Shown here one piece after another: positions 13,539 through 20,054 of a stretch of DNA of 20,054 nucleotides. The notes beneath the pieces were generated by a model. The model saw nothing but the letters and a program-made list of their open reading frames with translations, was not told where the DNA came from and made no database searches. Position numbers and translations under genes: made by a program. Origin of the DNA: Sphingobium sp. CCH11-B1 (lineage in GTDB: Bacteria; Pseudomonadota; Alphaproteobacteria; Sphingomonadales; Sphingomonadaceae); NCBI RefSeq assembly GCF_001556865.1, contig NZ_LSJY01000144.1:1-20054 (forward strand), read 5' to 3'. Every line of letters starts with the position of its first letter. Within the stretch, counting starts at the first letter, position 1.

Positions 13539-14552
13539 CTAGTGCGCGATGCGGTCGCGATAGATGTCGGCCGCCCATTGCTCGACCCAGAGCGTCGTTA
13601 CGTCCTCGTGGCCAATGTCGCCGTCCTCAACGAGGGTGCGGATCTCGGCACGCGCCTGGGCAATTGCCTGTTCCCAGGGGTCGGCCGGTTGTGGGTCCGG
13701 CTGGGGGAGGAATAGTTCCGGCTGGCGGAGCGCCGCGGAGCCGCGAAGGCGCGCGAACTGGCCGGCCGTCCACGCCTGCATGTGCTGCGCCACCAGGGTG
13801 TCGGTCTTGGCGACGCCGCGCGCGAAGGCATCGCGTCTTGCAGACTGGCCATAAGCCTGGCTGTCGATCGAGGCGATCCGGTGCTCGATCCCTTTCAGGT
13901 GGGAGAGCGCGGTTCCCTTGACTCCGAAGCCGTGCAACATGACGCCCTTCGGCAGAATGGAGTCAAGGTGATCGAAGACAGCGATCAGCCCCTCCGGGCC
14001 CGAGACTTCGCGACGGCACATGCTGCCCACGCCGATCAGGGGCGTGCGGTCATAGTCGAGCGCGAGGCCGTCGAGGCAGCGCTCATAGTCGTCGGGCCGC
14101 CTACCCTGGATCACCGGCATCAGGCGGTGTTCGATGCCGAGATCGCGCGCGTCCGACCGGCAATCGAAATTGGCGCGGATGGTGCGCGATATGCGGTCGA
14201 GCACTTCCTCGCGGTCGCGGGCGATTTCGGGTTCGACGCAATAGTCCATGCTGGCGAACCAACGGAACGGAAAGCTTGCAGCAAGCGCCAGATAGTCGCT
14301 CGTCGTCCAGGGAAAGCCGCCATAGCGCGCCATGGCGACGAACCCCGCAGAATCGAGTGAGAGGCTGGCCAGTCTCGACGCATTGGCGAGCTGACCAAGG
14401 TTCCAGCCTAGCCATTCCGGCCAGCCCTTGCGGCGACTCCACCGCGACAGCGCATTGGCTGAAACCAGCGCCGGTACCCGCATGTCGACCGCGCGGTTGA
14501 GGATTGCGCCATCACCCAGGTGCGGCAGCCCGACCATGATGTCGATCGTCAT
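13539..14552 (-). CDS. DpdA-like (TGT-fold) putative deazapurine DNA/tRNA transglycosylase, 337 aa
   Basis: ATG 14552-14550 (MTIDIMVGLPHLGDGAILNR) has GAGAGG close upstream and is 11 bp from the previous stop. Motifs of the tRNA-guanine transglycosylase barrel are visible: LDSAGF at 66-71 (compare DSGGF in TGT), SMDYCVEPEIA at 101-111, PVIQGRRPDDYERCL at 146-160, IGVGSMCRR at 173-181, LHGFGVKGTAL at 206-216 and ASIDSQAY at 227-234. In DpdA this fold exchanges guanine in DNA for preQ0; in TGT it acts on tRNA. The classic TGT zinc site (CxCxxC) is not seen. The last 60 residues (from about 275) are a Pro/Asp-rich linker and acidic tail. No preQ0 synthesis genes are in the window, so the host would have to supply the base. 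Fold likely, substrate inferred. Confidence 0.8.
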   Translation of the reverse strand: MTIDIMVGLPHLGDGAILNRAVDMRVPALVSANALSRWSRRKGWPEWLGWNLGQLANASRLASLSLDSAGFVAMARYGGFPWTTSDYLALAASFPFRWFASMDYCVEPEIARDREEVLDRISRTIRANFDCRSDARDLGIEHRLMPVIQGRRPDDYERCLDGLALDYDRTPLIGVGSMCRREVSGPEGLIAVFDHLDSILPKGVMLHGFGVKGTALSHLKGIEHRIASIDSQAYGQSARRDAFARGVAKTDTLVAQHMQAWTAGQFARLRGSAALRQPELFLPQPDPQPADPWEQAIAQARAEIRTLVEDGDIGHEDVTTLWVEQWAADIYRDRIAH

Positions 14553-14562
14553 GGGCCTCTCA

Positions 14563-14877
14563 CTATGCGACCGACCAGCAGCACCAGCGTTCGGCGGCCT
14601 GGCGCGGGGTGAGCAGGTCGAAGGCGTTGGCGCAAAAGGACTGGAATGCCGCGTTGAGGGTGAGACCGGGATTGCCGAGGCGCTCGGCGACCTCCCATAT
14701 GAAGCGATCGGCCGGGTCGGTCACACCGCCCGGCTCGCTGCCGCGGCATTGGGCAAGAAAGTCCGCGAAGGTGGCGAGATCGTCTTGCGCGGCGATATAG
14801 CGCAGGAGAAGCCCAAGCTGAGTGGCCTCGCTCCATCCTTCGCTGTCGGCAAATTGATAGAAGAGAGTGTCGGGCAT
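14563..14877 (-). CDS. hypothetical protein with FQxFC C-terminal module, 104 aa
   Basis: ATG 14877-14875 (MPDTLFYQFADSEGWSEATQ) is six bases after GGAG. The first half is helical (LGLLLRYIAAQDDLATFADF). The second half, RFIWEVAERLGN, then AAFQSFCANAFDLLTPRQAA and ERW, matches the C-terminus of the zinc-ribbon protein at 11614-12231 across about 47 residues: F, W, V, L, A, FQ, FC, LL, AA and RW all recur in register. No known family is recognised. It lies 11 bp upstream of the DpdA-like gene, so the two are probably translated together. Confidence 0.75.
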   Translation of the reverse strand: MPDTLFYQFADSEGWSEATQLGLLLRYIAAQDDLATFADFLAQCRGSEPGGVTDPADRFIWEVAERLGNPGLTLNAAFQSFCANAFDLLTPRQAAERWCCWSVA

Positions 14878-14930
14878 AGTTCGCTCCCAAGATGATGGAG
14901 GAGGCAGACCGCACCTTTCGAAGCCTGCAC

Positions 14931-15206
14931 TCAGTCGAACAGCGGCAGGCTCGACTGACGGTCACGGGCTGCAGAGCCGCAGATGCCGAGAGGGCACGGG
15001 CCATATTTGCCCTCGCGGTCCGCGAGCAGGTCGCGGGCGGTGTGGAATTCAACGAAGGGACCGCTATGGCCGCTGGGGCGCCGGCAGCCGACGCCTATCG
15101 GCGCCTGGCAATCCGGGCATGGGACAAGCAATACGGGATCGACGTCCCAGCATTTGCCGCAGCCCGGCTTGTTGCAGACGGCCGGTCCCTTGACGATGAA
15201 GGCCAT
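14931..15206 (-). CDS. small zinc-ribbon-like protein, 91 aa
   Basis: ATG 15206-15204 lies three bases after the stop of the preceding gene, so the start is set by coupling; the Shine-Dalgarno is weak. The product is cysteine-rich: C11, C16 and C19 (CNKPGCGKC), C30 and C33 (CPDC), then C41 in IGVGCRRPSGHSGPFVEFHT, and C71 (GPCPLGIC). The CPDCxAPxGxxCRRPSGH pattern resembles small actinobacterial and plasmid zinc-finger proteins in which a CxxC and a later C/H pair bind zinc. It may bind nucleic acid or a partner, but nothing in the sequence proves this. Confidence 0.75.
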   Translation of the reverse strand: MAFIVKGPAVCNKPGCGKCWDVDPVLLVPCPDCQAPIGVGCRRPSGHSGPFVEFHTARDLLADREGKYGPCPLGICGSAARDRQSSLPLFD

Positions 15207-15209
15207 GGC

Positions 15210-15914
15210 TCAGGCGGCGTCCCGGCGCAGCCATTCATAAAGCAGATGCGAATCGGGGTCATATTCCGAGCCGTTCGAAATCCGCACGAGCCGCCCGTCG
15301 CAGGCGAAGGCCGAGGCGCGCGGAAAGCTCAGATAGGAACGGCCTTCGAGAATGAGATCTCCTGAGCGAACCTGCGTGATTGCCCTCGTCGTCCCGAGCG
15401 CACGGTGTCCGGCTGGCGCGTCGACCAGCTTCAGACTGTCACCAGCCCTGACCTGTTTCTTGAACGCCGCAAGCGAGACTTTGGCTTCGACCGGGTTCTT
15501 GCGCCCCCGGCGACCGGCGAGTGCGGCCCAATATGCCTGTCCGATCTGTGCTTCGCAGTAGAAGGAGCAGTTGTGGAGATCCTGCAGCAGGTTGGATCGG
15601 GTGTAGCCGAAGCGCTCCATCTGGTCGCGCACCGCAACGAAGAAGTCGTTCTGCGCGTCGCGTGCGGTCAGGTCTGCTGGTGTGTCGAGGATTTCGGCAG
15701 TGATCTTGCGGCCACCCGCGAATTTTTCGGTCCTGATCGCGAAGCGTGTGTCGGGGAATTTGGTCTTGAGGTGACCTTCGACGCGCGCGGCGAGCGTCGC
15801 GAGGTTATCGCCGGGTCGGTAGAGGTCGCCCTCATAGTGGAAATTGCCCCGTTCGTCGAACGGGGTCTGGCTGTACAGGCGCGCGGAAGCGCCCGACGTC
15901 GAGACGTCGGTCAT
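15210..15914 (-). CDS. LPD29-like domain protein, 234 aa
   Basis: ATG 15914-15912 (MTDVSTSGASARLYSQTPFD) is seven bases after GGAG. Residues about 38-80 (LATLAARVEGHLKTKFPDTR, then FAIRTEKFAGGRKITAEI) resemble LPD29, one of the large-polyvalent-protein-associated domains found on mobile elements; this is from memory and tentative. The middle has NDFFVAVRDQMERFGYTRSN and a helical Lys-rich part, and the end (LSFPRASAFACDGRLVRISN) is unrecognised. No signal or membrane segment is seen. It is followed at three bases by the zinc-ribbon gene and preceded by the 199-aa gene at 51 bp. Confidence 0.7.
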   Translation of the reverse strand: MTDVSTSGASARLYSQTPFDERGNFHYEGDLYRPGDNLATLAARVEGHLKTKFPDTRFAIRTEKFAGGRKITAEILDTPADLTARDAQNDFFVAVRDQMERFGYTRSNLLQDLHNCSFYCEAQIGQAYWAALAGRRGRKNPVEAKVSLAAFKKQVRAGDSLKLVDAPAGHRALGTTRAITQVRSGDLILEGRSYLSFPRASAFACDGRLVRISNGSEYDPDSHLLYEWLRRDAA

Positions 15915-15965
15915 GGTCTTTCTCCGTGGTAGGGGTTTGGCGGCCGGCCCGGTGGCCGCAGGTTC

Positions 15966-16565
15966 TCAGGCCTCGCGGGATGCTGGGGACACTTCCATTG
16001 CGATAAAGGCGCGGGCGCGTTTCACGGCGGCCTCGTCGATCTGGTTCAGGATCTCCGGCATGATGGTCGCTATTCGGTCAAGTTCACCAAGCAGACCCGC
16101 GAGCAGATGAAGTGCGGGTGTGGTCGCTGGTGAGCTATCCCAGCCCAGTGGCGGGCCGGCGTGGCAATAGCCATAATCGAGCGACCCGTAGCGCCGAACG
16201 ATAGCAAGCGCCTGGTCGGCGGTTTCGCAATCATCGAGCGCGAAGCGACAGGTCATCTCATCGGTCGTGATGCCGGCATAGAAAAGCGCGGCGGACACGC
16301 CATTGCCGAGCGTGCAGTGCATCGGGCGGTTCGCTTCGCGATGGATATAGGCAATGTTGCCAAGCCGATCGGTTGCTCGGATGCGAACGGCATCACGGCG
16401 AGGTGAAACTTCGGCCGTGGCCGGTCTATCCTCGGAGGCGAGCATTTCCGACCGGACTTCAACCCAATCGAGATAGCCAAGACGGGTATCGTCGTTCGCA
16501 ACTTCGGTTTTCCAGTCGTCTGCAGAATGGTCGGGATTGTCGTCCCAGTGACTGCGGCGGCTCAT
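15966..16565 (-). CDS. hypothetical protein, 199 aa
   Basis: ATG 16565-16563 (MSRRSHWDDNPDHSADDWKT) overlaps the preceding stop as ATGA, so the start is set by translational coupling; the open frame farther upstream overlaps the preceding gene. The N-terminus is acidic. The middle, RATDRLGNIAYIHREANRPM and ALFYAGITTDEMTCRFALDD, looks globular, and the C-terminus is helical with charged residues (LLGELDRIATIMPEILNQID). There is no recognisable motif. It is the second gene of the long operon. Confidence 0.75.
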   Translation of the reverse strand: MSRRSHWDDNPDHSADDWKTEVANDDTRLGYLDWVEVRSEMLASEDRPATAEVSPRRDAVRIRATDRLGNIAYIHREANRPMHCTLGNGVSAALFYAGITTDEMTCRFALDDCETADQALAIVRRYGSLDYGYCHAGPPLGWDSSPATTPALHLLAGLLGELDRIATIMPEILNQIDEAAVKRARAFIAMEVSPASREA

Positions 16566-17065
16566 GACAGTCCACCGTTGAGCGCCTTCGACAGCGTTTC
16601 CCGCGTGGTCTCGATCTCGATCCGGTCGGGGAATATGGCGCACCAACCTCCGCCAAAACTGTCGATGCGGGGGTTGCTACAGGTTAGGCTCCACTCAAAG
16701 CCGATCGGGCCAATAGCCAGTGACGGTTGGCAGCAACGTCGGATCAGCCCGGCGATGGGCCACGGCTGGAAGTCTGTGTCGCTATAAATGCTGACCGAGC
16801 AGATTTTAGTGTCCTCGATCGAATTCTCGACCTGAATTTCGGCGCCGAAGTGAGGAAAGTTCGCATCATCGAAGATCGTAGCGAACCCGCTCAGCGGTTT
16901 ATCGGCAAAGGTCGGCGGAAAGACTGCCAGCAGTTCGTCGCTGATGGGAGCAGGATCGAAATCGCCCGTCAGATCGGCGGCAAGCTGCCATGCCTCTTCG
17001 ATGAGCGCGGCTTCGGCGATCGAGCACGTGAAGGCGAATGAGCCCTGGATGAAGTGGTCGGCCAT
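16562..17065 (-). CDS. hypothetical protein, 167 aa, first gene of the operon
   Basis: ATG 17065-17063 (MADHFIQGSFAFTCSIAEAA) follows GGAG by five bases; the longer open frame upstream crosses the polypurine leader. The protein is acidic and mixed alpha/beta, with LIEEAWQLAADLTGDFDPAP near the start, FGAEIQVENSIEDTKICSVS in the middle and FPDRIEIETTRETLSKALNG at the end. No known domain is recognised. As the first gene after the intergenic region that also serves the MucR-like gene, it is probably where operon transcription begins. Confidence 0.75.
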   Translation of the reverse strand: MADHFIQGSFAFTCSIAEAALIEEAWQLAADLTGDFDPAPISDELLAVFPPTFADKPLSGFATIFDDANFPHFGAEIQVENSIEDTKICSVSIYSDTDFQPWPIAGLIRRCCQPSLAIGPIGFEWSLTCSNPRIDSFGGGWCAIFPDRIEIETTRETLSKALNGGLS

Positions 17066-17104
17066 GGGGTCTCCATGAGGATCGTGGGCAGCCCAATTGC
17101 CGCA

Positions 17105-17131
17105 CCAACCACTTGCCACCTCCTCCCCTCC
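17105..17131 (-). promoter_or_regulatory. polypurine leader motif upstream of the first operon gene
   Basis: The minus strand reads GGAGGGGAGGAGGTGG, then six bases, then GGTTGG. The block order and spacing match the motifs at 13482-13508 and 10318-10342. It lies 40-66 bases upstream of the 17065 start. Confidence 0.45.
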
Positions 17132-17170
17132 TTTTGACTTGGCCGCCGAATGAAGGCACGAGCTTGTTTA

Positions 17171-17184
17171 CACTTGCGCAAGTG
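17171..17184. promoter_or_regulatory. 14-bp perfect palindrome, candidate operator
   Basis: CACTTGCGCAAGTG is its own reverse complement and lies in the 164-bp divergent intergenic region, 45 bases before the MucR-like start and about 105 before the operon's first gene. A half-site CACTTGC recurs at 17110-17116. The position suits an operator controlling one or both directions; no convincing -35/-10 pair could be assigned. Confidence 0.5.
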
Positions 17185-17229
17185 CGCCTGGTTCAAGACC
17201 CCTGTCCCCAGCAAGAAGAAGGATGTTAC

Positions 17230-18150
17230 ATGGCCGAGACCGAAGATCCGGGCGTCATGTCTTTGACCGTTACGTTGCTCAGCGCATATTTCGCGAATAA
17301 CACCGTGCCGAGCGCCGAATTGCCAGCGCTGGTGGAGGGGACGCGGCGGGCGCTGCTAGGCGAGGCTGCCGTAGAGATGCCGGTCGCCGCTCCAGTTACA
17401 GAAGCGGTTCCACCAGAAACGCCGGTGACCGCGCCGAACCACAAACCCGCGGTCTCCATTGAGGAGAGTCTGGTCTCGCCCGATCACATATTGAGCCTGA
17501 TCGATGGCAAGCCGTACAAGGCACTCAAGCGACATCTGGGGGCGCATGGCCTGACGCCTGCGGAATATCGCGGCCGCTATGGCCTTCCAGCAGACTATCC
17601 GATGGTCGCGCCAGGATATTCGGCGGCCCGCAGGGAAGTCGCACTGAAGCTGGGCCTCGGCGGCAAACGCAAGAACTCTCCTGCGCCTGTTGCCATGGAA
17701 GTGCCGGCATCCCCAGTTGCCGAAGTGTCCGCGCCTATCGTCGCCGACACGCCACCGGCAAAGCCCGCACCAGTACGTCGCCCCCGTGCCAAGACTGTGG
17801 AAGCCAAACCGAAGCCCGCGGCCAGGAAGCCCAAGCGTAAGGCCGCCGCTGCGCCCGTCGCCGTTGACGCGCCTGCACCGTCGGTTTCCGAGGCGCCCAA
17901 CCCTGCCGTTGTTGAGACGGTCCCAGCAGAACCCGCACCGGAAGGTCCCTCGTCCAAGGCCGTCGCGGACAAACCGAAACCCGCCGCAGGAAAGCCCAAG
18001 CGCAAGGTCACCAAGAACGCTGCCGCAAAGGCGCCTGTCGCGAGCGCGGATGCAACACCGAAGCCGAAGCGCATTCGGGCGAGGAAGACAGGCACCGAGG
18101 CAGTTCCGCCATCTGAACCGGCACCGGAGACCACGCCTGCGGCAGGCTGA
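17230..18150 (+). CDS. MucR/Ros-family regulator with long Ala/Pro/Lys-rich tail, 306 aa
   Basis: ATG 17230 (MAETEDPGVM) follows GAAGGA; the open frame 39 codons upstream begins in the intergenic region. The N-terminal helical part (SLTVTLLSAYFANNTVPSAE, 11-30) and residues 80-145 (SLVSPDHILSLIDGKPYKAL, KRHLGAHGLTPAEYRGRYGL, PADYPMVAPGYSAARRE) match Ros/MucR regulators, which bind DNA and repress or activate transcription in alphaproteobacteria. In those with a zinc finger a Cys lies near ICLED; here the site is LSLID (Ser89), so zinc binding is doubtful. Residues 145-306 form a low-complexity Ala/Pro/Lys tail with two KPKPAA-x-KPKRK repeats and a final KPKRIRARK, histone-H1-like and likely to contact DNA. 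It is divergent from the operon, which suggests it regulates it. Confidence 0.88.
   Translation: MAETEDPGVMSLTVTLLSAYFANNTVPSAELPALVEGTRRALLGEAAVEMPVAAPVTEAVPPETPVTAPNHKPAVSIEESLVSPDHILSLIDGKPYKALKRHLGAHGLTPAEYRGRYGLPADYPMVAPGYSAARREVALKLGLGGKRKNSPAPVAMEVPASPVAEVSAPIVADTPPAKPAPVRRPRAKTVEAKPKPAARKPKRKAAAAPVAVDAPAPSVSEAPNPAVVETVPAEPAPEGPSSKAVADKPKPAAGKPKRKVTKNAAAKAPVASADATPKPKRIRARKTGTEAVPPSEPAPETTPAAG
17806..18006 (+). repeat. two imperfect 36-bp direct repeats in the MucR-like tail
   Basis: Positions 17806-17841 and 17971-18006 both encode KPKPAA, one residue, then KPKRK, with only a few, mostly synonymous, differences. They are separated by 129 bp and suggest internal duplication of the basic tail. 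Confidence 0.6.
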
Positions 18151-18155
18151 TCGAT

Positions 18156-18190
18156 GCGATCCGGGCGCACGAGGTGCCCGGATCGCTTTT
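18156..18190 (+). terminator. rho-independent terminator after the MucR-like gene
   Basis: GCGATCCGGG (18156-18165) pairs perfectly with CCCGGATCGC (18177-18186) around an 11-base loop that can extend as CAC/GTG, followed by TTTT. It begins five bases after the stop and lies in the 67-bp gap between convergent genes. Confidence 0.85.
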
Positions 18191-18217
18191 GGCGAGTGAT
18201 CGTACTTTCAGATGCGA

Positions 18218-20054
18218 TCAGATCCGCGTCATCGCCAGGATCGCCTCGATGACCTCATTCGACCGGTCGAGCGGAATGAACAGGCGGGTCTTGTACGCAA
18301 TGACCTCGCTGAATACGCCGTGGGCTTTCAGCCGTTCGCGGTCTTCCGACCGATAATTGCGGATTTCGAGCCGGCGCGAGCCATTGACCAGTGCAGTCGC
18401 CAAAGTGGCGCCGCCCAGTCCTGGAATTGCGATGCCCGTGCCTTTCTGGGCTGCGGCACCAAGTTCGGAAGCGGTCAATTCGACCGTGCCGTCGAGACCG
18501 AACACTGATTGCAGTTCCGCCATCGCTGCCGGTGGGATCAGGCGCCCGATGATCGAAATGCCCTGGCCATCATCGATCCGCCAGACGCGAACATCATCCT
18601 GAGGAAGTCGGTGCCAAACCGGCAGGAGAAGACCGGTCGCGACGTTGACGGTTTCGATATCGACCTTGGCTTCCGCCTCGGCTGCTTCGGTTTCCCACAG
18701 CTTCTGGAACTCATCGCGGTCGATCTCTTTCCAGAGGCTGGCCCACATCGCTATTTCCTGCATGCGTGTCCCGCCTGTCGGACGAACGAGCTGGCACATG
18801 GACACGATGCGCCCCTCTTCGTCGGTGATCGACCAGGACGGCACCTTGAGAGCGACGCGCTTCGAGCGGCTGTTCCAGAGATAAGCGATTTCACGCGTGC
18901 CGTTCCAGATCTGCATCAGCCGCTTCCAGTGCATGACGCGCGGACGCAGATGAAGTTCGAGTCTTAGCAATCTGGTCTCGGCGCCGGTCACCGGATCGGT
19001 GCGCAGCGTCTGCTCTGACCGGATGATGATCTGCTCGGCGCGGATGGTCTCGACCCCGACGTCAAGCGTGCCAGCCTCGCGCGCTGCATCGATGCGTGCC
19101 TGGATGAGCCCCATATATTCATCGAAAATCGCGTTCTGTGTCGCGATCCTGAGTGCGAGGATGCGGTTGAGCCAGCGCTGGATCGGCGGCAGCTTTTCGA
19201 GCAGTGTGCCGTCCTCGTCTCTAAGTTTGAGTCCGGTCATGGTCTGGAAGCTCTCCATGTTCACGCTCGAGAGCTTGTTCCGATGGAGAAGATGATACCA
19301 TTGGGTGAGGGCTTCCCGGGCGTAGTCGCTCTCCAGATTATCCGCCGGATCGAACAAATTTTGGCCGCCCGTCTGACGCTGGCCGCGTGTCAGTGCGCCC
19401 AGGCTGTCGAGACGGCGCGCGATCGTCGAGATGAAGCGCCGCTCGCCTTTGCAGTCGGTCGTCACCGGCCGGAACACCGGCGGTATGCTCTGATTGGTGC
19501 GGTGGGTGCGCCCCAGGCCCTGGATCGCGACATCGGCCCGCCAGCCCGGCTCAAGCAGGAAATGGACGCGGCGCTTGTCGGCCGTCCTGCAGGCGAGATC
19601 GGCATGATAGGAACGGCCCGTGCCCCCGGCATCGGAGAAGACCAGGATCGGCTTGTGCCCATCCATGAACGCCTGGGTCTCGGAAAGATTGGCGCGTGTC
19701 CCGCGCCGTTCCAGCTTCTGGGAACCGTCGCTGCCGATCACAATGCGGCGAGACCGGCCGGTTACCTCCGCGACGCGCGAGGTCCCGAAGTGAGCCAGCA
19801 GAGCATCCAGCGCGGCCGGCACGGGAGGCATGGCGCAGAGTTCCTCGATCAATGCATCGCGCGTTGCAATGGCTTCGGCGCATTCGACCATATCGCCCGC
19901 CTCGTCGCGCATTGGTTCTGATCGGAGCGATCCATCGCTGGTGGCAAAGACGCGCATCTGCTGGGTCGGGAAGGCGTTTTTGAGGTAGTCGATCATGGTT
20001 TCTTTGCAGTCGAGATTTATGTCGAGCGGTTCGCGCGCAGGCGCGGATTTACGG
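18218..20054 (-). CDS. strawberry-notch / DarB-like helicase C-terminal part, N-terminus outside window
   Basis: The frame stays open from the TGA at 18218 to the right edge, crossing ATG 19996 without a stop (upstream residues REPLDINLDCKET), so the real start is outside the window and at least 611 codons are present. Residues shortly after the edge (AFPTQQMRVFATSDGSLRSE) and the segment FSDAGGTGRSYHADLACR, HFLLEPGWRADVAIQGLGRT, HRTNQSIPPVF resemble the strawberry-notch helicase C domain; QGLGRTHRTNQ is a superfamily-2 motif VI. In mobile elements this domain is usually fused to an N-terminal methyltransferase and helicase, as in phage P1 DarB, which protects incoming DNA from restriction. 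The C-terminal 350 residues are family-typical but without a known role. It is convergent with the MucR-like gene. Confidence 0.85.
   Translation of the reverse strand, partial: RKSAPAREPLDINLDCKETMIDYLKNAFPTQQMRVFATSDGSLRSEPMRDEAGDMVECAEAIATRDALIEELCAMPPVPAALDALLAHFGTSRVAEVTGRSRRIVIGSDGSQKLERRGTRANLSETQAFMDGHKPILVFSDAGGTGRSYHADLACRTADKRRVHFLLEPGWRADVAIQGLGRTHRTNQSIPPVFRPVTTDCKGERRFISTIARRLDSLGALTRGQRQTGGQNLFDPADNLESDYAREALTQWYHLLHRNKLSSVNMESFQTMTGLKLRDEDGTLLEKLPPIQRWLNRILALRIATQNAIFDEYMGLIQARIDAAREAGTLDVGVETIRAEQIIIRSEQTLRTDPVTGAETRLLRLELHLRPRVMHWKRLMQIWNGTREIAYLWNSRSKRVALKVPSWSITDEEGRIVSMCQLVRPTGGTRMQEIAMWASLWKEIDRDEFQKLWETEAAEAEAKVDIETVNVATGLLLPVWHRLPQDDVRVWRIDDGQGISIIGRLIPPAAMAELQSVFGLDGTVELTASELGAAAQKGTGIAIPGLGGATLATALVNGSRRLEIRNYRSEDRERLKAHGVFSEVIAYKTRLFIPLDRSNEVIEAILAMTRI

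Overview
The window looks like part of a large plasmid or integrated mobile element from an alphaproteobacterium, most likely a sphingomonad (Sphingobium/Novosphingobium/Sphingomonas). That is inferred from high GC, a Ros/MucR-type regulator, a DUF932 protein and a strawberry-notch-type helicase protein in the arrangement I associate with sphingomonad plasmids. No core housekeeping genes, rRNA, tRNA or CRISPR array were seen.

Layout. (1) Positions 1-4340 are a decaying zone. On the minus strand are a PP-loop (PAPS-reductase-like) gene running off the left edge, a broken small gene (950-1341), an intact 65-codon gene (1345-1542) and a diverged fragment of a second PP-loop gene (about 1677-1755). 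On the plus strand a six-TM membrane protein gene is interrupted by a complete IS3-family element (2071-3437, 10-bp perfect terminal repeats, 3-bp GGA target duplication) and also by a premature TGA. A frameshifted minus-strand gene follows at 4038-4338. (2) From 4389 to 17065 about eighteen minus-strand genes lie nearly end to end and are read from 17065 leftward. Many have clear Shine-Dalgarno sequences, short gaps and one ATGA overlap, which suggests one long operon or several linked ones. Recognisable products are a DpdA-like TGT-fold protein, a Mom-family protein, a PP-loop/PAPS-reductase-like protein, a GHKL (Hsp90-type) ATPase, DUF932 and DUF5983-like proteins, a protein with a sigma-region-4-like helix-turn-helix, and two zinc-ribbon proteins. 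The rest are unrecognised. (3) A divergent MucR-like regulator (17230-18150, plus strand) faces away from the operon across a 164-bp intergenic region holding a perfect 14-bp palindrome, and ends in a strong terminator. (4) A convergent minus-strand gene encoding the C-terminal part of a strawberry-notch/DarB-like helicase runs off the right edge.

How the parts may work together (inference). A Mom-like enzyme modifies adenine in DNA, DpdA inserts a 7-deazaguanine precursor into DNA, PP-loop enzymes activate or thiolate substrates, and DarB-like proteins protect incoming DNA from restriction. Their co-location suggests a DNA-modification or anti-restriction island carried by the element, perhaps controlled by the MucR-like protein. 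A recurring polypurine leader motif sits about 50 bases upstream of at least three genes in the cluster, which may mean internal promoters or a shared post-transcriptional control.
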